Assembly (NCBI GenBank): GCA_029215795.1 | Contig: JARDYH010000001.1 | Location: 194,439,654-194,503,653, forward strand | DNA length: 64,000 nucleotides | Source: Anniella stebbinsi | Taxonomy: Eukaryota; Chordata; Lepidosauria; Squamata; Anniellidae | Reading direction: 5' to 3' | Shown: positions 56,149-64,000 of the stretch, one piece after another | Position numbering within the stretch: position 1 is the first letter of the stretch | Layout of the letters: every line of letters begins with the position of its first letter | Made by a program: the position numbers and the translations under genes | The notes under the pieces: model-generated | What the model was told of the DNA's origin: nothing | Seen by the model: the letters and a program-made list of their open reading frames with translations, nothing else | Database searches by the model: none

Positions 56149-56887
56149 CAGGGGTGCTGAACCTGAGGGCCGTAGCTCAAATCCAGCCCACCTGAGGTCC
56201 CAATCCGGTACTTGCCACACAACATGTTGCCCCTCCCTCGTCGCGTGGCTGAAAGTCCCGGCGTCCTTCTGGCCTCCTCCCCCCTCCTCCCCCTCTTCCC
56301 TCAGTCCTCCGGCCATATCCCATGATGCACTGCAAGTTCTACCATCTGTATAGGAGTGGCTGGGTGGGGGGGTTCCGCTGCTCTTGCCGGGGAACTCTAT
56401 GACTGACTGGAATAGTACACAGAGAGTGGGGGGTTCCCAACACGACACTTTAAACAATGGATTTCGGGATAAACAACTGAGCAGCCCGTTGTTTTCCCCC
56501 GTTGTTTAAATCACCAAAATAACTTACTGTCAGTTGTTTGTGCATTATGTGATGCCCGCCACAATAAGCAACACAACTGACGGTTGCCTCTTCTCCCTTC
56601 CGTTGATTATCGTGTCGTCCAAACTTAGCCACCGTTTCCCTCAACTACCGATTCTTTCCCAGCTGTTGCACATTTTTTCCCTCCCATTTTAAAAGACTGA
56701 AAGACCTTTTCTAAGGCTTACTTACTGGCAGTAAGAGCTTTAAACTGAAACATGCTGGGCATTTTGGCCTGCTCAATTGGCTCCACCCTCTTTCCCTTTG
56801 ACCCAGCCAACCACTGGACTGCAGCCCTTTGAGACTTTCTCCAAAACTCAGTTCGACACTTGGGCTGAGAGAGGTTCCACACCCCTG
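56149..56887. mobile_element. TIR element with CAGGGGTG ends (hAT-like), interrupted
   Basis: The left end CAGGGGTGCTGAACCT mirrors the right end AGGTTCCACACCCCTG. CAGGGGTG-type ends are known for several hAT families. The flanking octamers do not match (ATCTGGAT and CTTTAGAC). A second TIR element, lacking its left end, occupies about 56213-56630. The remaining host sequence has no transposase-like frame. Confidence 0.5.
56213..56630. mobile_element. TIR element (Harbinger-like family), left-truncated, nested
   Basis: Matches 58999-59477 over CCCTCAGTCCTCC, CTGCAAGTT, GCTCTTGCCG and AATAAGCAACACAACTGA, and ends TATCGTGTCGTCCAAACTTAGCC, the diverged right terminus. The left part begins only at CACACAACATG. 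It interrupts the CAGGGGTG element. Confidence 0.65.
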
Positions 56888-58998
56888 CTTTAGACAAATG
56901 CGACTCCTCCACTCCTAGTGCTACACCTGCCAATTTTTCCCCTGCATAAAATCATCAATGTCCCAGGATGTTTTCCCTGCATAAAATCTGACAATTCCTG
57001 GCAACTCCAAGGTGGGACTTGAGAACCTGATAAGAGCAACTGATTAATGATTCTCCCATGATCTGCAGGTGAGATGAAAACCTAGTTCTACCATAATACT
57101 TTGTAGTTTCTTCCATGTAGAAAATAGTGATTAACGCCCCCATCACACCTAATTTCCCCCGTTTGCCTCTATGTGTTTTTTTACCTCTTAAGCAGATGTG
57201 TTAAGCTTAAGATTCCTTTCACTTGAATAGCTGCTCTTTCGCTCCTTCGCTCGTTTGCTCTTCCACTCCACTCCACTCCACCCCTCCCCTTCTCTTTCTC
57301 CCTCCAGTCAGGTCCTGCCAGATGAGCACTTCAACCAGACAGCCTTTCTGTCGGGCAAAAACGGAACGACCCTTTCGCCTGGCTCTTTGGGGGCATCGGG
57401 GGAGTACAATCCTGTCTCTGCAGAGATTCAGATGTTGTATGTTTTTTTTAAAAAAAAAAGCGCTTTGGAGCCTGGGATGCAAGGTTTGGGTTTTATATTG
57501 AGGTTTGGAGCCGTGCTGCAAATCCGCACACCAGGCATGGCGAGCGTGCATTAAATCGCTGGTGTGATGGAGCTCATGGTTTAAGAAGTCACAGCTTTCT
57601 GCAGAAATGAAAAAGTATGTTATACGTGGCACTAAATTTCAGAATGTAGGAACCTCTATTTTGTGAAATGCTACAATAAAATGTTACGTGGCAGGCAGGC
57701 AGCACTCTCTAGTGCTTCTAGAAAATGCTCCACACCAAAGTTCTACAAGTTTGGTTCACAAATGAACTGCAACTACAATTCTGATTTGGCCATAGTAAAC
57801 ACCTCTTCATGCATAGCACTGGGCATGTGGTAGCAGAGTACACCTGTGTACATCAGATGTGATTATTCATCATTACCATATATAGCTATGTTGAGAAGCC
57901 TCAATCGATGGGGTTCCGTAGGACAAAATACACATGCCCTTTATACCTAACAGTGTGCATAGATATACATTTATATATTGCCCAATATTGATTATATCCC
58001 CCCTTCATCCATATCCTCCCAGGTATCTATAAAATAATGTGTGAAGTGATCCTCAATGGATACATATTTGAATTTATCATAGGTATTTAATACAAGTTTC
58101 CAAAAGGTAGGATCACATTTCTTAGGTATAATAAGAGAAACTGCATTTATGTCTTTGTATCCCCATATTCAGTACATCTTATTTTCTTAATATATGTACA
58201 GCAAAATGTAAAAATAATCTATATAATAAGAATCCCCTCTCCAAAAGGTTTCCTGTCCTTTTATAGCTGATGTATGTTCAAAAATGCATGATTTGGAAAA
58301 GTAGGTTGCACTGGGGTTCTGGAAATCTTTAAAATTATCCTAATCAGCTGATAATTGTTCAGGGTTTAAGAGCAAATGAGTTCTCAGAAAGAGGGCAGTG
58401 GTAATAACTGAGGTCACATGGCTTAGTTGCCTGCCTCAGCTAAAGAAGCAGATGGTTGTATATTAGCATCTGAATAAGACCCTGAAGTTCGGAGTTGAGA
58501 TTGGGGGGGAAGGAAGAATGGTTTAAGTGCACTAAGGCAAATATAATTTTCTCCCCACAAAAGATGCTGACTTAAGAGCTATTTAACAATCCCATGCAAG
58601 CTGGTACTTGAATCTTACCCCGGACGAAAGTGAACTTTCTGTGGGGTGTAGGAAACAAGGCTAGGAAGATAATGGCCAAGGTAATCATAATTGAAAAACA
58701 GTGGGGAAATCATGGTGTTTAGGAGGGGGGGGATATAAATCCTCAAAAGAAGTTAAAGTACACATCTGTGGATAGAGTGTTGGGGTGTTTCCAGATGGGG
58801 TGCTTCAGGTTTTATAGGGGGGCACAGGCAATTCTTCTGTTTTTCTCACCGCAGAAAATCCGTTAAGGAGAAAAAGACAGAATAGCTTCACAATGCTTTC
58901 TAATTGGTAGTGCTACGAGCCCTCTATCTTGCAGCATTCCCCCTCCATCTTCGAATTTGAAATTATCCTAGCCATTGTCTATATATAATGAGGAGAGA
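56888..58998. other. Single-copy sequence, no gene seen
   Basis: A minus-strand frame of 137 codons (57219-57632) overlaps plus-strand frames of 92 and 99 codons. None has a known motif, and the A/T run at 57450-57461 lies inside. The block 57230-57560 is CpG-richer than its flanks. Confidence 0.4.
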
Positions 58999-59477
58999 GG
59001 CTGCATTCGGACAACACATTAGTCAATGGTGGGTTGAGTAGACAACTCACAGTTTGTTATTTTGTGGGTACGTCCCACACAACATATTCCTACACAACTG
59101 TGGATGGTTGGGACTGGCGTTGAGTGGATTAATAGTCAACCCAGCATTTGACACCCCCGCCCCTCTCCCCACCCTCCCTCCTCCCTCAGTCCTCCCAGTT
59201 CTATCCCAGCATCCTCTGCAAGTTGCACCAGTTGTAGCAGAGTGGCAGCCGTCGCTTTGGTCGCTCTTGCCGCCTGCCTCTATGAGCTTGTGTTTTAACC
59301 CACTCACCACACGCCATTAACCCAAGCCAGTTGTTTCTCTCAGCTGCTTATTTGGGCGGAATAGCATACCATCAGTAGTTTGTGTAGCGTGTTACTCTCC
59401 ACACAACACAATAAGCAACACAACTGATTATTGTTTCCCCTCCCCTCAGTTGCTTAATGTGTTGTCCGAATGCAGCT
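58999..59477. mobile_element. TIR element (Harbinger-like family), longest copy (479 bp)
   Basis: The left end GGCTGCATTCGGACAACAC is the inverse of GTTGTCCGAATGCAGCT. AGA triplets flank it at 58996-58998 and 59478-59480. Its subterminal parts share CACACAACA and GTTG-rich words with the copies at 51450 and 56213. It is non-coding, with GC-rich centre frames (59047-59320) on both strands that are not conserved. Confidence 0.75.
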
Positions 59478-60604
59478 AGAGTCTACACCAGCCATTTATT
59501 GCAGGACTGTATCACAATCATCACTAACGGGGCACATGACATTCACCTGCTCCCGCGGTGACCTCGGCTCCACCTCTCAGTTTTCCTGGAATATTCCTGG
59601 CTGCTTTTCTTGTGTTGTTGTTTTTTTCTTTTTTTTTTTTTTTTGTTTTTTTTTTGCTATCTCGCTTCCATTGCGAAGAACATTTGTGGTGTGTCCCCCC
59701 TTTGTGAGGTCATTCCTGTGTGCCGGGAGTTCCAGGCTCAGCAAACAGCCAATCAGCTGTGAGGGGCGTGTGCATGATTATCGGCATTCCTGCCAAGTGT
59801 TTTCCCCCCCCAATACAAACATATCACTGCGTGAGAGCACATATTTGACGGAATTCCTATCCCCCCATGTGTTGCTGCGCTCATGCGCATCCCTAATGAC
59901 TCATTAAAAAAATCCTGTGCCCCATAGCCATTTACCTAGCCCCACCCACTTCTACCGATACACATGCAGAACCACGGCATTGGGGCACACATGCTCCCAT
60001 GATGGCACTCCTGAAATTGCAGGAAATATCAGTCACGTGTGCCCCGTAAGGGGCATTTGCGGAAGCAGGGAATGTGCGGGAGCATGCCTCTTCCATTGAG
60101 AAAGGGCTGCCGGTGTAAGTAGTTAAGAGGAACCACGGAATATAAGAGCTTTATCTTAAACTGAAAGTTACAGGAACGTCATGGGAGAGCATGTGTCCAC
60201 TCTCAGAATCTACTCCATATCCAAAAACTATATTCAACAACATTACTAAAAAAATAAAAAAATAAATCCCGAAATCAAAGGTATAATTCAAACCTGGAAA
60301 TGCTCAAAATGCAATGTAACACTCCATGGAATAAAAGACGGTGGAGGGGGGGAGTCTTCTGAAAAAAGACCCTCTAAAATAAAACAAGAAATAAAGTGCT
60401 CTCTCTCGCTCTCGCTCTCACTCTCTTTCTCTTGTTCTCACTGAACCTGATCCACTTTTGCATGAGCTGAACCAATTCAAACTGCAGAGAGGGGCTCACA
60501 GAAGGGAATGTTCCTCCTTACAAAAAATGTTCTGAAAATAGAAAATGACTTTCTTTGTCCCACCACCTTTTTTTTTTTTTTTTTTAATGTGGAGGACATT
60601 TTTC
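59478..60604. other. Single-copy sequence with poly(T) tracts
   Basis: T-rich tracts lie at about 59611-59656 and 60571-60587. A 145-codon frame (59470-59907) runs through the poly(T) and has no domain. Nothing else recognised. Confidence 0.4.
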
Positions 60605-60670
60605 TGTACGGAAGAACATTTAAACATATAGGCCCCACACCTGCAATCTGGAGTGGTATAGCCCAGACAC
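60605..60670 (+). repeat. Unclassified dispersed repeat fragment
   Basis: GTACGGAAGAACATTTAAAC and CCTGCAATCTGGAGTGGTAT resemble the outer segment of the inverted arms at 6973/7855 and the fragment at 37525. Confidence 0.4.
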
Positions 60671-61074
60671 AGATTTACCACTACAGTGAGAACTGGGCCA
60701 ATGCTGAAAGCTCAGAACTGGGGGAAATACATCAGTTTGTACCACACACAAAAGAAAATCTTTGAATGTGCAAAGGAAGTTTGTCTTTTACTAAGACACC
60801 AGACTATGCAGCAACACAATAGGCTTGTGAAGGCAGGCAGAGAGGGGAGTTCAGCCAGTGGACAGATGGGGTGTGAGGGGGCAGCTTCAGCAGGCGGCCG
60901 TGGGTTTGGCCGTGGGGCTGGTGGTTTGGGAGCCAGTCCTGCTGACAGTGTATATGGGCTTGGTTGGGGGATGTGGGGGGGAGGAGCCATGGTGTTTTTA
61001 ATGTTTTTAATGTTGTATTTTTCTCTTGTTTTTTTTTTTTTTTAATTTAACTGTTGTGATTTTTATGTTTTATA
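60671..61074. other. Single-copy or repeat sequence of unknown class
   Basis: A G-rich block (60830-60990) leads into the LINE 3' end. It may be the upstream part of that element but cannot be matched to the other copies. A 119-codon frame here is Gly/Ala-rich low complexity. Confidence 0.35.
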
Positions 61075-61125
61075 TTGTTGTTGTTCCCCGCCTCGATCCG
61101 GAGGGAGAGGCGGGCTACAAATAAA

Positions 61126-61162
<37 letters not shown>
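61075..61162 (+). mobile_element. CR1/L2-clade LINE 3' end, (TTA)n tail
   Basis: GTTGTTGTTCCCCGCCTCGA, then GGAGGGAGAGGCGGGCTAC and a (TTA)n tail to 61162. Same 3' terminus as the elements at 12550 and 63145. Confidence 0.85.
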
Positions 61163-61924
61163 GTGTCTACTCCACTGGTGGATGTGTACGTTGAATACAA
61201 CCCAATGAAAGTTCCTTGTGAGTAAACTTGCATAGGCTTTAGCTACATGGTTCCAAAACATTTATATAAAAAACCCTCCTCCACTCTATTATTTTTACCA
61301 TGCAATTGGCTCTTGTTGCACACACTGCCCTTACTAATGCTGGAAAAGATTTTACATCTTGTTCCTATGCAGGCGAGACAGCTAATAAATCCCAAGGTGG
61401 GAAAGCATCCCAGAGGGACTGCATGCTGTGTAATTACAGGCCATAGTTACTGCCCTTCAACAAATAAGTCAAACAATGGCAAAACCTAGGAAGATGCATT
61501 TAAATGTAAATAATCAGGTATGGCACCATTTTTAAACGTCTGATGTGTTTCTTACTTGATTCATTGCTGTTTCTCATATTCAGAAGAATAAAGTGTCTAG
61601 ACATTGTTTTAAAAATGCACTGAATGAACTCTTTGTTTAACAGGAACAACTACACATTCTTCCAGCAATAAAAGTAAAAGCCGTAACAAGGATAAGATTG
61701 TACCTCTTTTTGCAAAAGGCGCTGAGGCTTTTTATAAAACCTATAACCCAGATCATCAGTCAGTGATTAAAAGCAATTCACAGAAGGCTAGTTCTGATAT
61801 AACATTATCTGCTCTCTTCAGTTCTTTACTTGTACCTTTTTACTTCTGCATTCACAGTATGAAGTGTAAACAAATGTAAAATTATGCACACTGGGGCAAA
61901 ATAAATAAATAAATCCTTATTTCA
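61163..61924. other. AT-rich single-copy sequence, no gene seen
   Basis: Words like the short dispersed squamate repeat (CCTTGTGAGTAAACTTGCAT) lie at 61190-61240. Otherwise nothing recognised. Confidence 0.4.
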
Positions 61925-62700
61925 CAGATTTACTAATGATGTCTGGACTGGCAGTAACTAACCAGGAAAGAGATCTTGGGGTCATGGTAGATAGGCTCAA
62001 TGAAAATATAGATCATTATGTAGCAGCAGTGAAAATGGCAAATTCTGTGGTAGGGATTATTAGGAAAGAGACTGAAAGTAAGCCAGGCCTTTACATACAT
62101 TTATGGTGCCTGTGCATTTGAAATACAGTGTACAGTAAAAGGATATTGTAAACCTGGAAAATGTTCAGAAAAGGGCAACTAAATTAATCAAGGGGCTGGA
62201 GTAATTCCCTGCATAGAAAGGCTGCAGAATTTTGGGTTTTGGTGTTTTATGTTTTAGTTGGGTTGAAGAGAAAAGTCTAAAGTCAGACATATGGAGGTAT
62301 GAAGAATATAAACATTTCTCCCCCCCCCCTCTCTCTCACACACACATGCACACGAACTCAGGGTCACCCAATAAAATGTATTGACAGTAAATTCAGGAAC
62401 AGATTTAAAAATTGTGTTCATGCCAACACAAAATTAAATTATGGAATTTGTTGCTACAAAATGTAGCGATGACCATTCACGTAGTTGGCTTTGAAAAGGG
62501 ATCGGATACATCATAGAGGATAGGTCTAATATTGATAATAAACACAATGGCAAAATGGAGCCATTTGATAGGGGGCACCCAACAAAGGAGAGCTATTGCC
62601 TTCCTGTGCTGCTTGCAGATGACTCAGTAGCGTCTGGCTGTCCACTGCTGGAAACAGGGTGTGGGGCTAGATAGATCAATGAGTTTGGACATGCATGGGC
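61925..62700 (+). mobile_element. CR1/L3-type LINE remnant
   Basis: The plus-strand frame 61936-62121 contains NQERDLGVMVDRLNEN and a VVGIIRKE stretch, matching the 'DLGV-x-VD' region of CR1-clade reverse transcriptases. After frame breaks the DNA continues with AAAAGGGCAACTAAATTAAT, a (CT/CA) microsatellite at 62317-62345, GAATTTGTTGCTACAAAATG (the 'WN-LP/ATK' stretch) and the 3' UTR with CTAGATAGATCAATGAG. It is the plus-strand relative of 20060-20492. Many stops; dead. Confidence 0.75.
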
Positions 62701-63144
62701 ATGCTCATACATAAATATTCTTCCATGTGATGTTGCTCTTTTGGCATAATGGAGTGCTGCTGTTGGTATCATTCTGAAGGTCACAGATATGAGAAAGAAC
62801 ATCGGAATCTCACACCGGAATAGACACAGCCATGGAGAACAGTTACGTCATGCTTATTTCCACAGGGATGTGACCAGAAAACATTATATTGATTGAATGT
62901 AGCACAGTGTCTTTGTTAACTTTTTCAAAAGATTAGTTCCTTTAGTTCTTACAGTGATTAGTTCCATTTAGGGGAGACCAGTTTGAGGGTTTACTTATAT
63001 AGTTGACCTTGATAGCTACCAATCTAATGGTTATCTGTTTAATTTTTTATCCTTCTTGTTCCATGTTCAATGTGTTTTCCCCTTTTATTGAATTTTTCAA
63101 AGTAACATCACAAATCTAAGAACACCACAAGTGAGTCACTTTCT
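62701..63144. other. AT-rich single-copy sequence, no gene seen
   Basis: Nothing recognised. Confidence 0.4.
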
Positions 63145-64000
63145 TTATAATAATAATAATAATAATAACGATTTATTTCTTACCCGCCTCTCCATCTAGA
63201 TCGAGGCGGGGAACAACAGCATGATAAAATACATAAAACTAATTAAAACATGACAAATATTATTAAAACTGCATTAAAACATCCTAAAACATCATTAAAA
63301 CATCCTAAAACATCCTAAAAACATTCTAAAAATTACACTGGATATGCCTGCCGGAAGAGAACAGTCTTTATAGCTTTCTTAAATTCTAAAAGACTGTTAA
63401 GTTGACGAGTCTCCTCCGGCAGGTCATTCCACAGTCTGGGAGCGGCAGAAGAGAAGGTCCTCTGGGTAACAGTTGTCAGCCTAGTCTTGGCCGACCGCAG
63501 TAAGTTCTTCCCAGAGGACCTGAGCGTGCGGGGCGGATTGTACGGGAGAAGGCGATCCCGCAGGTAACCTGGACCCAAACCATGTAGGGCTTTAAAGGTA
63601 ATGACCAACACTTTATACTTCGCCCGGAAACTAATTGGCAGCCAGTGGAGCGATTTTAAAGCTGGAGTAATATGGTCACTCCTAGATGTACCGGTGACCA
63701 ACCTGGCTGCCATATTTTGAACTAGTTGAAGTTTCCGGACTAGGCACAAAGGTAGCCCTATGTACAGCGCATTGCAGAAGTCAAGCCTCGAAGTTACCAG
63801 CGCGTGCACCACCATCTTTAGGTCTTCCAACTCTAGGAAGGGGCGCAGCTGGCGTATCAGCCGAAGCTGATAGTAGGCACTCCTGGCCGTCGCATCTATC
63901 TGGGCTGTCATTTGGAGCGACGGATCCAGGAGCACCCCCAAGCTGCGAACACAGTCTTTCAGGGGGAGTGTAACCCCATCCAGAACCGGTTGACACACCT
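63145..64000 (-). mobile_element. CR1/L2-clade LINE, youngest-looking copy, continues past window edge
   Basis: A minus-strand element with its (TTA)n tail at 63147-63168 and a 3' UTR with CTCGATCTAGATGGAGAGG (complement). The reverse-transcriptase C-terminal half is in one uninterrupted frame to the window edge. It is the template against which the frame breaks in the copies at 12550 and 43695 were judged. The catalytic part would lie beyond position 64000. Confidence 0.93.
63333..64000 (-). pseudogene. LINE reverse-transcriptase C-terminal fragment, 221+ codons open
   Basis: Partial coding part of the element above. From the window edge inwards it shows CVRSLGVLLDPSLQM (the 'LGV-x-LD' motif after the palm), ATARSAYYQLRLIRQL, YIGLPLCLVRKLQLVQN, HITPALKSLHWLPI, FKALHGLGPGYLRDRL, TFSSAAPRLWNDLP and KKAIKTVLFRQAYPV before the end. 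These are the conserved blocks of the CR1/L2-clade RT thumb and C-terminal region. The YADD active site lies upstream and cannot be seen, so activity cannot be judged. Listed as a pseudogene because nearly all such copies are 5'-truncated. Confidence 0.8.

Noticed and set aside
56134..56457. 107-codon minus-strand frame as a coding sequence
   Set aside because: It spans the junction of two nested transposable elements and reads a G/C-rich low-complexity segment.
59470..59907. 145-codon frame as a membrane protein
   Set aside because: The apparent hydrophobic segment is poly(Phe) from a T-rich tract. The frame also starts inside a transposon end.

Overview
This window looks like non-genic DNA from a squamate reptile (lizard or snake). 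The evidence is its repeats. They include a tRNA-derived SINE resembling the squamate Sauria SINE, a second tRNA-derived SINE, many truncated CR1/L2-clade LINEs ending in (TTA)n or (AATA)n, CR1/L3-type and L1 remnants, and many short palindromic DNA transposons. I found no intact host gene, no tRNA, rRNA or snRNA gene, no CRISPR array and no operon. Every sizeable open frame with recognisable homology is a LINE reverse-transcriptase fragment.

Layout. 0-6 kb: one palindromic element (518-837), an L2-clade 3' end and single-copy sequence. 6-9 kb: a GC-rich block and two inverted arms of about 180-205 bp around a 523-bp core. 9.4-26.5 kb: eight insertions from the palindromic family (seven dimers and one monomer), six of them within 19.7-26.5 kb. 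The same stretch holds an L2 with reverse-transcriptase sequence, a CR1 3' end, and L3 and L1 remnants. 26.8-27.6 kb: a GC-rich, promoter- and poly(A)-like block that may be a solo LTR. 27.6-31 kb: mostly single-copy DNA with microsatellites and short MITEs. 31-40 kb: L2 pieces, two copies of a 540-590-bp TIR element (one nested inside an L2), and a SINE split by an L2 tail. 40-51 kb: single-copy AT-rich DNA, short MITEs, an L2 and a decayed LINE. 51-60 kb: three copies of a second TIR family, two L2s in the same orientation, and a third element family with CAGGGGTG ends. 60-64 kb: an L2 tail, an L3-type LINE, and an L2 whose 221-codon open frame runs off the window edge.

The strongest observation is a family of nine elements, all 319-320 bp. 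Each is a near-perfect palindrome (arms about 140 bp, asymmetric centre about 40 bp) starting TAGGNTGACC and ending GGTCANCCTA. Eight are flanked by 8-bp direct repeats, five perfect and three at 7/8. That points to hAT-type transposition of an inverted dimer MITE. Two terminal sequence types exist, and in every copy both arms carry the same type, which implies arm homogenisation. I cannot tell whether the family is already catalogued in a repeat database.

Nothing here works together as a gene system. The organisation is that of successive transposon insertions in intergenic or intronic DNA, and several nested insertions give relative ages.
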